Positions 51,250 to 59,578 of a stretch of DNA of 64,000 nt are shown here, one piece after another. This stretch comes from a virus. The stretch lies in the IMG/VR virus record IMGVR_UViG_3300006341_000010, positions 1-64,000 of that record. The stretch is one strand, 5' to 3'. Each line of letters opens with the position of its first letter. The first letter of the stretch is position 1. A program made the position numbers and the translations under genes. The notes beneath the pieces are model-generated. The model made no database searches. It was given only the letters and a program-made list of their open reading frames with translations, and was not told the origin of the DNA.

Positions 51250-52957
51250 TAACTTTCTAGGATCAGGGTTCCCATGCCCTGATTGTGGTAGCTCTAACGC
51301 TGTGGCAGAATATCACAATGGTATGTTCTGTCATAAGTGTCAGAGTAAATTCCCTAGCAAGGAAAAGTATTTCCAAGCTACTGGTGTAGCCCCTAAGCAC
51401 CCTCAAGTAAACGATGGTGATCAGGCTATGCCTATGGACTCAGAGATTAAACAATCAACTCAGAGATTCAATATCCCTGAGGAGTTCGAGGGATCTAAAC
51501 AAAAGCATCGGGGTATTCAACCTGATGTATTGAACCGATATGGGATTAGGTTCAACGCAAGTGGTGACATGTTCACTATGATTAGGGACAAGGAAGGGAA
51601 TCCATCAGGCGCTCAGATCTGTAAGGGCCAAAGGGATGAGAAAGGTAGGAAGAAGATTACAGCTATGGGTGATGTCAAAGATAAGGCTCTTATCGGACAA
51701 CACTTAGCAGGTGGTAATGGTAATAGGTTAGTTATTACAGAGGGTTATCTAGATGCCTGTTCGGCTAGCATGATGCTAAATGGTAGATACCCTGTAGTCT
51801 CTGTCCTAAATGGTACAGGCTCAGCAGCTAAAGACTTTAAGAATAACATTGATTTCATTGAGCAGTATGATGAAGTTGTTATTTGTTTTGATAATGATAA
51901 ACCCGGTCGTGAAGCAGCTAAAGAATGTGCTAACTTAATTACTCCCGGCAAAGCTAAGATAGTACCATTGGCTAAGTACAAGGATGCCAATGACTTCCTA
52001 GTCCAAGGACAGGTAAAAGAATTTGTTAAGTATTTCTGGGAGGCTAAGCGTCATCAGCCTGACGGGATCATAAACCTAGCAGATATCTTTGACCAAGTGT
52101 TAGAGGAAGATGAGAAACCTTCAACCCCTTATCCTTGGGAAGGCCTGAATGAAATGCTAGATGGTATCAGGACATCTGAATTAGTTACAATAACGTCTGG
52201 TTCAGGTATGGGTAAGTCTAGTATCGTACGAGAATTAGAGTATCACCTATTAACTACAACAGAAGATAAGATAGGGATCTTGGCATTAGAAGAAACACCA
52301 GTAAGAACCACTCAAGGTATTATGGGTATCCATTGTAACTCTCAGTTGCATAGGAAAAAGTACAGGGATTTAGTTGACCCTAAGACCTATAAGGAAGCGT
52401 TCATGGCAACCGCAGGAACAGGTAGGTTAGTTGCTTATGATCACTTCGGTTCTACTTCTGGTGATAACTTGATTGCCCAGATCAGGTATATGATTAAAGG
52501 CTTAGGCTGTAAGCATGTAGTCTTAGATCACTTATCAATTGTAGTTAGTTCTCAAGAAGATGGTGGAGATGAGAGGAAGAACATCGACGCTATCATGACT
52601 AAGCTTAGGCAGCTAGTGCAAGAGACTGATGTCTCTATGTTCCTAGTGTCACACTTACGGAGAGCTTCAGGGGATAAGGGCCATGAGAATGGTGCTGAAG
52701 TTTCCCTTGCACAACTCCGAGGATCACAAGCTATTGCTCAGTTGAGTGATGCAGTGATTGCATTAGAGCGTGACCAGCAAGCAGAGAATGAGAAAGAAGC
52801 CAACCTTACCCGTCTCCGTGTACTTAAGTCTAGGTACACAGGACAGACAGGGATTGCAACCCACCTGTGGTTTGATCCTGATACTGGTAGGATGGTAGAG
52901 ATTGGAGATACTGAAAAGGTTAAGGAGTTTTTAGCACCAGATGTTGAGGAATTTTAA
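51245..52957 (+). CDS. Primase-helicase, T7 gp4-like, with AUU start codon
   Basis: Start set at ATT 51245: GGAGG lies 6 bases upstream and the protein then begins (M)SNFLGSGFPCPDCG as expected for gp4; the upstream TTG (51215) precedes the site. Zinc-binding domain CPDCG...CHKC (residues about 10-35); TOPRIM primase with VITEGYLDACS and VICFDNDKPGREAA; RecA-like helicase with Walker A SGSGMGKSS, LALEETPVRTTQG, HLRRASG and AQLRGSQAIAQLSD. The acidic tail ends APDVEEF. 570 residues, close to T7 gp4. Unwinds and primes at the fork. Confidence 0.92.
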   Translation: MSNFLGSGFPCPDCGSSNAVAEYHNGMFCHKCQSKFPSKEKYFQATGVAPKHPQVNDGDQAMPMDSEIKQSTQRFNIPEEFEGSKQKHRGIQPDVLNRYGIRFNASGDMFTMIRDKEGNPSGAQICKGQRDEKGRKKITAMGDVKDKALIGQHLAGGNGNRLVITEGYLDACSASMMLNGRYPVVSVLNGTGSAAKDFKNNIDFIEQYDEVVICFDNDKPGREAAKECANLITPGKAKIVPLAKYKDANDFLVQGQVKEFVKYFWEAKRHQPDGIINLADIFDQVLEEDEKPSTPYPWEGLNEMLDGIRTSELVTITSGSGMGKSSIVRELEYHLLTTTEDKIGILALEETPVRTTQGIMGIHCNSQLHRKKYRDLVDPKTYKEAFMATAGTGRLVAYDHFGSTSGDNLIAQIRYMIKGLGCKHVVLDHLSIVVSSQEDGGDERKNIDAIMTKLRQLVQETDVSMFLVSHLRRASGDKGHENGAEVSLAQLRGSQAIAQLSDAVIALERDQQAENEKEANLTRLRVLKSRYTGQTGIATHLWFDPDTGRMVEIGDTEKVKEFLAPDVEEF

Positions 52958-52959
52958 TA

Positions 52960-53127
52960 ATGGACGAAGATCGTTTAGAAGAATTGATAGCAAGAGCGAC
53001 GCAACTCAGAGAGCACCACCGGTCGATGGAGGAGTTCTTCACTAGTCAAGGCACTGAATATGTCACTTGGTCGTTCCCTGCTGAGGCAGATCTCCATGAA
53101 GAACTATGTGATGAGGACTTAATATGA
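52960..53127 (+). CDS. Tiny helical protein opening the gene ladder, 55 aa
   Basis: ATG at 52960 right after the helicase stop (TAATAATGG). MDEDRLEELIARATQLREHH... to CDEDLI. Acidic; ends in the EDLI motif shared by the following genes, and its stop overlaps the next ATG as ATGA. Unknown function. Confidence 0.6.
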   Translation: MDEDRLEELIARATQLREHHRSMEEFFTSQGTEYVTWSFPAEADLHEELCDEDLI

Positions 53128-53342
53128 GTAATGTAGTTAGGGTAATGTATTATGGTGCCTATTCCCGAGAGGTTGTAGGTGTTCCTTACTTTAATTCAGG
53201 CAGAGATCGGATTGATGAAGGAGACTGCGTGACTGAAGGGAAGGAAAACGATGGGTGGATTAACTTCCACCAAGACCCTGAGCACCTTTTAGGCAGTGGT
53301 ATACCTTGTAGATCTAATTGTCAATGGGAGTCTCTGATATGA
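53124..53342 (+). CDS. Ladder gene 1, 72 aa, QWExL family
   Basis: MSNVVRVMYYGAYSREVVGV... with DPEHLLGSGIPCRSNCQWESLI at the end. Paralogous to the next two genes by the shared pattern (M)SxVxxVMY, D-P/D-x-Y/H-L-L/I, and terminal QWExLI. ATGA overlap at both ends. Its terminal GGGAG codes for W-E and also serves as ribosome-binding site for the next gene. Confidence 0.7.
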   Translation: MSNVVRVMYYGAYSREVVGVPYFNSGRDRIDEGDCVTEGKENDGWINFHQDPEHLLGSGIPCRSNCQWESLI

Positions 53343-53551
53343 GTGATGTCAGGCGGGTAGTGTTCCGGGACGTGCAGATAGTAACGGAAGATTTTAATCA
53401 CAACATAGTTAATGGCCACACTATAAGACATGATGGTCTTACACTTTTCTGTGATTCTGATTGGGGTAGCTTAAATTATAGTGACGACCCTATGTATCTA
53501 ATAGGCTCTAGATCAACGAAGTGGGGCTGCCAGTGGGAGGACTTAGTATGA
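53339..53551 (+). CDS. Ladder gene 2, 70 aa, QWExL family
   Basis: Start at ATG 53339 (ATGA overlap). MSDVRRVVFRDVQIVTEDFN... DDPMYLIGSRSTKWGCQWEDLV. Clear sister of the genes on either side in both ends and in the DDPMYLIG segment. Function unknown. Confidence 0.7.
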   Translation: MSDVRRVVFRDVQIVTEDFNHNIVNGHTIRHDGLTLFCDSDWGSLNYSDDPMYLIGSRSTKWGCQWEDLV

Positions 53552-53781
53552 GCGATGTTATATCTATTATGTATAGGCAAACAAACTATATAGGTCCTGT
53601 TGATGAAGTGATCCATAGGAATAACGGTAGACATAAGGTAGAGGGATTCCATACATTACTAGCTTCAGGCGAGGAACGTCATGATGATGGTCAAATATTT
53701 TTCTACATGGATGATAGATACCTACTAAGAACAGGCACAATATGTCCTTATAGTGGAACTCAATGGGAGTATCTGATATGA
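53548..53781 (+). CDS. Ladder gene 3, 77 aa, QWExL family
   Basis: Start ATG 53548. MSDVISIMYRQTNYIGPVDE... MDDRYLLRTGTICPYSGTQWEYLI. Third clear paralogue; the YLLRTGT-CPYSGTQWEYL end aligns with HLLGSGIPCRSNCQWESL of gene 1. Confidence 0.7.
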   Translation: MSDVISIMYRQTNYIGPVDEVIHRNNGRHKVEGFHTLLASGEERHDDGQIFFYMDDRYLLRTGTICPYSGTQWEYLI

Positions 53782-53984
53782 AAGTCATGGCAGTTTATGA
53801 GAAACAAACTACTTACCTTGGGGATCAGATAGACCATTGGATGTCAGGGATCTTAGCTTACACCAATACTACCTTATCACAATTCACCTTGTTAGATTGT
53901 ATAGGCAATCATGCTATCTGTAGTAATAGTTTCTTAGTTGAGAGACCTGTTAACACAAACGTAATAGTGGAGGAATTAGTATGA
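53778..53984 (+). CDS. Ladder gene 4, 68 aa
   Basis: Start ATG 53778. MKVMAVYEKQTTYLGDQIDH... ends NVIVEELV. The start resembles ISIMYRQTNYIG of gene 3, suggesting the same family, but the QW is lost. ATGA overlaps at both ends. Confidence 0.65.
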   Translation: MKVMAVYEKQTTYLGDQIDHWMSGILAYTNTTLSQFTLLDCIGNHAICSNSFLVERPVNTNVIVEELV

Positions 53985-54172
53985 TTATTCAGGAAGATAA
54001 AGTAATTGCTGTTAAGAGACTTGATCAATCAATCCCCTCTAGGAGTTTCATTTATCATAGAGCTTATGATGTCCAACATTTTATAGCTAGTTGTGATGAA
54101 GATGATGAGACAAGGACATTGAAGAAAGACTCATCCCTTAACATGTTTAATTATGTGGAGGAATTGATATGA
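53981..54172 (+). CDS. Ladder gene 5, 63 aa
   Basis: MIIQEDKVIAVKRLDQSIPS... ends MFNYVEELI. GTGGAGGAATTGATATGA provides VEELI, the ribosome-binding site and the start of the next gene in one stretch. No domain recognised. Confidence 0.65.
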   Translation: MIIQEDKVIAVKRLDQSIPSRSFIYHRAYDVQHFIASCDEDDETRTLKKDSSLNMFNYVEELI

Positions 54173-54390
54173 CCATAGTATCAGTAGATGTAGAAGTAGA
54201 TCTAGATGACATTGACTTCGATGTTCTTAAGGACTATGTGTTAGAGGATCTAACGGACGATGAGATCTGTAGGGAAAGGGACTTGTATTCTGGGGAAGAC
54301 TATGAAAGTCTTGAAGAAGAACTTGAGGATCTTAGAGGTCTAATAGCAGAGCTTCGGAGAGATATGTCAAACATGGAGAGGTTAGAGTAA
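54169..54390 (+). CDS. Ladder gene 6, 73 aa, acidic coiled coil
   Basis: MTIVSVDVEVDLDDIDFDVL... then EEELEDLRGLIAELRRDMSN, a strongly acidic protein with a C-terminal coiled coil and no QWE motif. Unlike its neighbours in content but built into the same overlapping arrangement. Ends in MERLE with a TAATG junction. Confidence 0.65.
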   Translation: MTIVSVDVEVDLDDIDFDVLKDYVLEDLTDDEICRERDLYSGEDYESLEEELEDLRGLIAELRRDMSNMERLE

Positions 54391-54611
54391 TGAAGGTTTT
54401 CTTAGTTAAGTGGAGGGATAGATTTATAGTAGGGGAGGCGGAGAGAGATGTAGAAATATACAGTGAAACTTTCCAGTACTATAATATCCGAGGGGAAGGG
54501 GTAGACTATCAGACCGGTAGGATCTTAAACTCTAATGATGCCTTATGCTTCGACTATAGCTGGTTTGATAGATTCCCTGATCCCTTTTGGTATGCAGAGA
54601 GGTTGGTATGA
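54390..54611 (+). CDS. Ladder gene 7, 73 aa
   Basis: MKVFLVKWRDRFIVGEAERD... to FDRFPDPFWYAERLV. Start overlaps the previous stop by one base (TAATG). The ending GCAGAGAGGTTGGTATGA again carries the site for the next gene. The MKVFLV start and FPDP region echo genes 1-4. Confidence 0.65.
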   Translation: MKVFLVKWRDRFIVGEAERDVEIYSETFQYYNIRGEGVDYQTGRILNSNDALCFDYSWFDRFPDPFWYAERLV

Positions 54612-54835
54612 TATTAAGGAACGGTGATGTTGTTTCATTCTATGATGGTAATACTTATTATTACCCTAATAAACCCTTAGTCATAGAAGATTCTAGATCA
54701 GGAAACCCAGAGTTTTGCTCAGGGATTGCTGATGAAGATAACATAGCAGTTACTTCAGGCATGCTCAGGGATAGGGAAGAAGCCCAGAGGCGTTGGCTTA
54801 ATTCAAGTGATAGTATGATAGAGTATTTAATATGA
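54608..54835 (+). CDS. Ladder gene 8, 75 aa
   Basis: Start ATG 54608. MILRNGDVVSFYDGNTYYYP... DSMIEYLI. Its NGDVVSF start resembles DGDVIALIG in gene 9, so genes 8 and 9 form another pair. Function unknown. Confidence 0.65.
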   Translation: MILRNGDVVSFYDGNTYYYPNKPLVIEDSRSGNPEFCSGIADEDNIAVTSGMLRDREEAQRRWLNSSDSMIEYLI

Positions 54836-55029
54836 TAGTAGAAGATGGTGATGTGATAGCTCTTATAGGCTTTCATGGTAATAGGTTCTTTAGGGACTTA
54901 GAAGGACAAGCGTTTGAAGTAATTGGATATAACCTAGATTTATTTAGGTTCTCATTTCAAGGCCATAGTTACCCTTGGGCGCGAGATTCTAGAACGTGGC
55001 GAGTAGGAGGTTGTGAATTATTAATTTAG
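54832..55029 (+). CDS. Ladder gene 9, 65 aa
   Basis: MIVEDGDVIALIGFHGNRFF... WRVGGCELLI. Last of the ladder, 16 bases before DNA polymerase; the GGAGGTTGTGAATT and following AGAGGAGG lead into the polymerase start. Confidence 0.65.
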   Translation: MIVEDGDVIALIGFHGNRFFRDLEGQAFEVIGYNLDLFRFSFQGHSYPWARDSRTWRVGGCELLI

Positions 55030-55045
55030 AGGAGGTAATAGAAGC

Positions 55046-56926
55046 TTGCGGTTAAGCTTTGATATAGAAGGTAACGGTCTATTAGATCAAGTTACTACAA
55101 TCCACTGTATTGTTACAGAGGATATTGATACAGGTGAATGCAGAGAGTTTGAGCCTCATGAGATTGAAGAAGGTGTTAAGCATTTAATGCAAGCATCTAC
55201 TCTCATAGGACATAACATTCTTGGCTATGACTTACCTGCTATCAAGAAACTTTATGGTGAGGAGTTTAAAGGTGAGACCTTAGATACCTTAGTATTATCT
55301 AGGCTAGCTAGGCCTGACAGATCTTTACACCCTCAGTGCCCTGCGAAAGTATGGGATGAACACAACCAGAAAGATAAAGCTGTTGGCCCACATACCCTTA
55401 TGAACTTAGGGTACTACGCTGGTTTGAACAAAGGTGACTTTGGATCTGAAGCAGGGTGGGAGTATTACAGCAAAGAGATGTTAGAGTATTGTAAGCAGGA
55501 TGTATTAGTTACAACACGGATATATAACTATCTCAAGAAAGAACTTCAGGGCTTTAGTGATCAATGTATTTTACTTGAACACCAATTCAATTATAGAATC
55601 CAACAACAGATGGAACATGGTTGGTTCTTTGACATTGATAATGCTATGGAGTTAGAAGCAGAGTTAACTGAGAAGATGATGGAGCTAGAGGATGAGGTTC
55701 ATAAGACCTTTAAACCCATGGCTAAGTTCATTAGAGAGATACAACCAAGGGTGGTCAAGTCCGGTGGGTTATCTTCTGTTGGACTTAAGTTCCTAGAGAA
55801 CTACCAAAACGTAGTACCTATCCCTGATTGGATTGATGGGGAGTATGGTGTTGAATACATCAATGGTGAATTCTCAAGGATTGATTGGGTTGAATTTAAT
55901 CTAGGTTCAAGACAACAAATTGCTGATCAGTTACTCATGAGAGGATGGAAACCTAAAGAGTATACCGAGAATGGAAACATAATCGTAAACGAAAAGGTGT
56001 TGGGATCTATTGCTTCTAAGTTTGAGGAAGCTAAGTTGCTTGCTGATTACTTCATGATCTCAAAGAAAAAGTCTATGGTATCTTCATGGATTGAGAAATA
56101 CAATAGTGATACCGGTAGGATCCATGGGTATGTGAATACCTTAGGTGCTGCAACAAGACGTTGTACCCACTCCGGCCCTAACCTAGCACAAGTACCTGCG
56201 TCTAAGACAGACAAAGAGGGGCACTTGGTCTTTGGGTTTGAGGGAGGTTATGGCGCTGACTGTAGGAAGTTATTCACTGTACCTCGTGGTTATAAGCAGG
56301 TAGGTTGTGATGCTAGTGGCTTAGAGCTTAGATGCTTAGCCCACTATATGAACGACAAAGAATACACTGACTTAATCTTACACGGTGACATCCACTCATA
56401 TAACCAAAAGGCTGCTGGTTTACCTACCCGAAACAACGCAAAGACTTTCATCTATGGTTTCCTATATGGAGCTGGTGATGCTAAGATCGGAGAGATTGTT
56501 AATGGTACAGCTAAAGACGGTAAGAGATTAAAGACAGCGTTCCTTAATTCCCTGCCGAGTCTTAAGAAGCTGAAGGAAGGTGTAGCAGTAGCAGCAACAA
56601 GAGGTTGGTTGAAGTCAATTGATGGTAGTAAGATCAGGATTAAATCTGAACATGCTGCATTAAACTTCTTATTGCAATCAGCAGGTGCTATTGTTATGAA
56701 GCAATGGCTCGTGTTAGTCTGTGAACAGGCAGACAAAGAACAATTGGACTATCATCCCGTTGGTAATATCCATGATGAAGGCCAATTCGAAGTAGCAGAT
56801 AAGGATGTTAAAAGGTTCTGTGAGATCTGTGAATCATCTATGAATAAGGCTGGTGAAATGCTAGGCTTCCGTTGTCAGATTGATGGCGAGGCTATGGTAG
56901 GTTCATCGTGGGCAGCGACGCATTGA
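55046..56926 (+). CDS. DNA polymerase, family A (T7 gp5-like)
   Basis: 626 residues. Exonuclease domain: LSFDIEGNGLL (Exo I), IGHNILGYDLPAIKKL (Exo II), YCKQDVLVTTRIYNYL (Exo III). Polymerase: motif A GCDASGLELRCLAHYM, motif B RNNAKTFIYGFLYGAGDAKIG (Tyr at the nucleotide-selectivity position), motif C NIHDEGQFEV. Shorter than T7 gp5 (704). TTG start at 55046; AGAGGAGG ends 10 bases upstream, a long spacing, and no nearer in-frame start exists. The likely processivity factor is host thioredoxin or the protein at 1336, which is conjecture. Confidence 0.93.
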   Translation: MRLSFDIEGNGLLDQVTTIHCIVTEDIDTGECREFEPHEIEEGVKHLMQASTLIGHNILGYDLPAIKKLYGEEFKGETLDTLVLSRLARPDRSLHPQCPAKVWDEHNQKDKAVGPHTLMNLGYYAGLNKGDFGSEAGWEYYSKEMLEYCKQDVLVTTRIYNYLKKELQGFSDQCILLEHQFNYRIQQQMEHGWFFDIDNAMELEAELTEKMMELEDEVHKTFKPMAKFIREIQPRVVKSGGLSSVGLKFLENYQNVVPIPDWIDGEYGVEYINGEFSRIDWVEFNLGSRQQIADQLLMRGWKPKEYTENGNIIVNEKVLGSIASKFEEAKLLADYFMISKKKSMVSSWIEKYNSDTGRIHGYVNTLGAATRRCTHSGPNLAQVPASKTDKEGHLVFGFEGGYGADCRKLFTVPRGYKQVGCDASGLELRCLAHYMNDKEYTDLILHGDIHSYNQKAAGLPTRNNAKTFIYGFLYGAGDAKIGEIVNGTAKDGKRLKTAFLNSLPSLKKLKEGVAVAATRGWLKSIDGSKIRIKSEHAALNFLLQSAGAIVMKQWLVLVCEQADKEQLDYHPVGNIHDEGQFEVADKDVKRFCEICESSMNKAGEMLGFRCQIDGEAMVGSSWAATH

Positions 56927-57004
56927 TTTATATTTATTTACATTCTTGGTGTAACTTTCCCCAATTGATTAAGTCTAAATGGTTTTATAATTGATGGAGG
57001 TAAC

Positions 57005-57424
57005 ATGCAGAATAATCATTTAACAGGAATGGCTTCTGAGTATAAAGTAGCTGAGCATTATACTAGAGAAGGCTATGCCGTTTACTGGACTATGATGTCT
57101 CAATCTAGGGACGACATAGTAATAAGGAAAGGCAATGAGTTCACTAGGGTACAGGTGAAGACCGGTACTTGGGTTCAGTCTGGTAAGTATAAATATTTAC
57201 AATGTAGACTCAGGTCTGACAGAAGAAACGGAGGGACGTATGCCCCTTACACTCTTGAAGACTGTGACGTAGTAGTTATAGTTGAAGGGGATAGGCTATG
57301 GGAAATACCTGTAGCATGTGTTGCTGAAAGAACTAACATAACCTTGGATACTACTAACCCTACACCGAAAGCTAGTCAGAAAGATTACAACCCTGACGAC
57401 TGGCTAGTAACTAACGGGAGGTAA
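57005..57424 (+). CDS. PD-(D/E)XK homing-type endonuclease, copy A
   Basis: 139 residues. LTGMASEYKVAEHYTREGYAVY and SRDDIVIRKGNEFTRVQVKTGTW give the D...(E/Q)xK core (VQVKT) of the PDDEXK_5 group-I-intron-type nucleases. Located between DNA polymerase and exonuclease, common insertion sites for phage homing genes. It has a paralogue in tandem. Confidence 0.82.
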   Translation: MQNNHLTGMASEYKVAEHYTREGYAVYWTMMSQSRDDIVIRKGNEFTRVQVKTGTWVQSGKYKYLQCRLRSDRRNGGTYAPYTLEDCDVVVIVEGDRLWEIPVACVAERTNITLDTTNPTPKASQKDYNPDDWLVTNGR

Positions 57425-57426
57425 CA

Positions 57427-57816
57427 ATTAAAACTGGAACAACTAATGAGCTTAAGGCTATGAGTTACTATAGTTCTAAGGGGTATGATATTTATATCCC
57501 TGTAGACTCTAGTAGGATAGACTTCATTGCTCATAAGGACGAGGAACTATTAAAGATCCAAGTTAAAACTTGTTCAAAGAGGAGATACAAGGACACAGAA
57601 TATCGTGTTGCAATCTTATCTTCTCGTAGAGGTAACGGTAACGTTGGCAACTATAAGTTGTCTGAGATAGATGAGTGCTTTGTCGTTGATAAAGATGCAG
57701 CTTGGAGGATTCCATTCAAAGCTGTGTACCCTAACATCTCAGTAATGCTAGATTCAAATAGGAAAGAGTACAAGCCTAAGCATAATCTTCCAGTGGAAGA
57801 CTGGAGGGTGTACTAA
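57427..57816 (+). CDS. PD-(D/E)XK homing-type endonuclease, copy B, with AUU start
   Basis: Aligning with copy A (LTGMASEYKVAEHYTREGYAVY), the protein should begin (M)KTGTTNELKAMSYYSSKGYDIY, which starts at ATT 57427, four bases after GGGAGGT. Starting at the ATG at 57460 would cut the conserved first helix. Catalytic core SRIDFIAHKDEELLKIQVKT. Tandem duplication of copy A with strong divergence. Confidence 0.78.
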   Translation: MKTGTTNELKAMSYYSSKGYDIYIPVDSSRIDFIAHKDEELLKIQVKTCSKRRYKDTEYRVAILSSRRGNGNVGNYKLSEIDECFVVDKDAAWRIPFKAVYPNISVMLDSNRKEYKPKHNLPVEDWRVY

Positions 57817-58703
57817 TTCTTAGAGTAGCTATATTGGATGCAGATATCGCAGTGTATCATGTATCAATTTCATGTGAACGTGAATCAAGACTGGAGGTAG
57901 TCAAAGAGACTATGGACTTATACATCAAGAACTGGCTATCATGTGCTGGGGCTGATGAGTATGTAGGTTATATAACAGAGTCGAAAGCTAACTTCAGAAT
58001 ACAACGTGCTTCTACTTGGCCTTATAAGGGTCAAAGGAAGAAAGCTAAACCCAAATGGTACTTGGCGATGCGAGAGTATGTCCAAGAACAATGGGGGTTT
58101 CAGAATGTTATTGGGATTGAGGCCGATGATGCCTTGACTATAGCAGCTGAGAAACTTAAAGCTGAGGGTAAGGAGCCAGTGATTGTGACAGAGGATAAAG
58201 ATCTCTTACAATACCCTGCTCTCCATTACAACCCTAACAAATCACATAATGTGTTTAGGATCTCAGAGGCTGAGGGTCACTATAACCTATGGCATCAAGT
58301 CATAACAGGTGATAGGACTGATAACATTCCCGGTGTGTCACATGCCATTACCGAAACTAGGACAGGGACTTACAATAGATCTATCTCCGAGAGTGATTTA
58401 CTTCCCGAGGATAAGATTAAATTGTTTAAGAAATATCCTAGGCAAGAACAGTATGGTAAATCCAGTGCAGCTAAATACTTAGAACAATTTCCACCTGAGG
58501 AATATCCCCTCAGGGTCTGGGAGTTATATGTAGATAAGTATGAGGACTTAGAGGATGAAGGTTCCTATGGATATGGGGACTTAAGATTCCATGAGACCTT
58601 TGATTTAATCTACATGTTAGTCAAAGAACCTGAAGGGGTTGAGGTCTTGGTAGAACCTAAGAAACCTCCAGTCCCTGAGGGAATTAAATTTTTAGATTTT
58701 TAA
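57816..58703 (+). CDS. 5'-3' exonuclease (T7 gp6 / FEN-like), with AUU start
   Basis: Start ATT 57816 overlaps the previous stop (TAATT), with GGAGG (57803-57807) 8 bases upstream; it gives (M)LRVAILDADIAVYHVS, the required first strand and metal Asp. TTG at 57834 would remove the first strand. Further FEN motifs: GIEADDALTIAAEKL, VTEDKDLLQY and TGDRTDNIPG. Removes RNA primers and degrades host DNA in T7. About 295 residues. Confidence 0.88.
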   Translation: MLRVAILDADIAVYHVSISCERESRLEVVKETMDLYIKNWLSCAGADEYVGYITESKANFRIQRASTWPYKGQRKKAKPKWYLAMREYVQEQWGFQNVIGIEADDALTIAAEKLKAEGKEPVIVTEDKDLLQYPALHYNPNKSHNVFRISEAEGHYNLWHQVITGDRTDNIPGVSHAITETRTGTYNRSISESDLLPEDKIKLFKKYPRQEQYGKSSAAKYLEQFPPEEYPLRVWELYVDKYEDLEDEGSYGYGDLRFHETFDLIYMLVKEPEGVEVLVEPKKPPVPEGIKFLDF

Positions 58704-58720
58704 ATTAATATAGGAGGGAT

Positions 58721-59578
58721 ATGCCTATGGCTATCCGACATCATGGTAGGCCTAATGGTAGTGCCTTGCGACTGCCAAGTAGTAGTACTCAACACAACAG
58801 CACAGTTGCTGCTATCTTGGATGGGTTAGGTACCCAGATTAGACTTAACAACTTATATCTTAGAGAAAATCATGGTGTAGAGATTGACTTCCACATCGCT
58901 GGTAGTTATGCTTTATATGCTTGGCTGAGGCAGGGGTCTCATGAATCTAATCTTTTCATCCCTAATGACCTTGACATCTTTGTGGGTATTAGGATTGTAG
59001 ATGAGGAGAAGTTTAATGAGAGAGATGATACTTTCATTAACATAAGGGAAACACCTGATGGGTTTAGTGAGTTAGAAGCTTATAAGCTCCAGATTATAAA
59101 TGGCCGAGTAACTCATATGATAGGGTCTGTATTTCATGCCTTCCCTGCTAGTAGTTACTCATCTAGCCGTCTATCTGGGCTTCTCCATCGGAGAGATGCT
59201 ACTTCTGAAAGTTCGTATAATACTTTACCTGATGTATTCTCATGCTATAGACTCAATATGGAAAACGCTAATATTCCAGACGTGGGTACAGTCCTTCCTA
59301 ATTTAAATATCATATTCAGACGAGACTTGATAGGGAATGGCTTTGATGAGAACCTGACAACCTTGTTTGATTCCTTTGATTTGTCTTTAACTAAGGCTGC
59401 AATATCTATTACTAATACACGAGGTAGACCACATCAAATCTTTATGAGTGTTGATGATTCCTTCAGGGAATCTATACAACAAAGGGTATGTGATTTTACT
59501 CTTGAACCTCCTACAGGAGATAGGAAACAGAAGTATGAGGAGAGGTTGAGGGCTATGGGGTTTGACTGGACATGGTAG
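58721..59578 (+). CDS. Nucleotidyltransferase-fold protein, 285 aa
   Basis: FHIAGSYALYAWLRQ followed by PNDLDIFVGIRIV gives the G-S-x9-12-D-x-D pattern of pol-beta-type nucleotidyltransferases. Third acidic residue not assigned. SD TAGGAGGG. Lies between exonuclease and endonuclease I. Could modify a tRNA, protein or DNA end, or be an antitoxin/defence-type NTase; substrate unknown. Confidence 0.55.
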   Translation: MPMAIRHHGRPNGSALRLPSSSTQHNSTVAAILDGLGTQIRLNNLYLRENHGVEIDFHIAGSYALYAWLRQGSHESNLFIPNDLDIFVGIRIVDEEKFNERDDTFINIRETPDGFSELEAYKLQIINGRVTHMIGSVFHAFPASSYSSSRLSGLLHRRDATSESSYNTLPDVFSCYRLNMENANIPDVGTVLPNLNIIFRRDLIGNGFDENLTTLFDSFDLSLTKAAISITNTRGRPHQIFMSVDDSFRESIQQRVCDFTLEPPTGDRKQKYEERLRAMGFDWTW

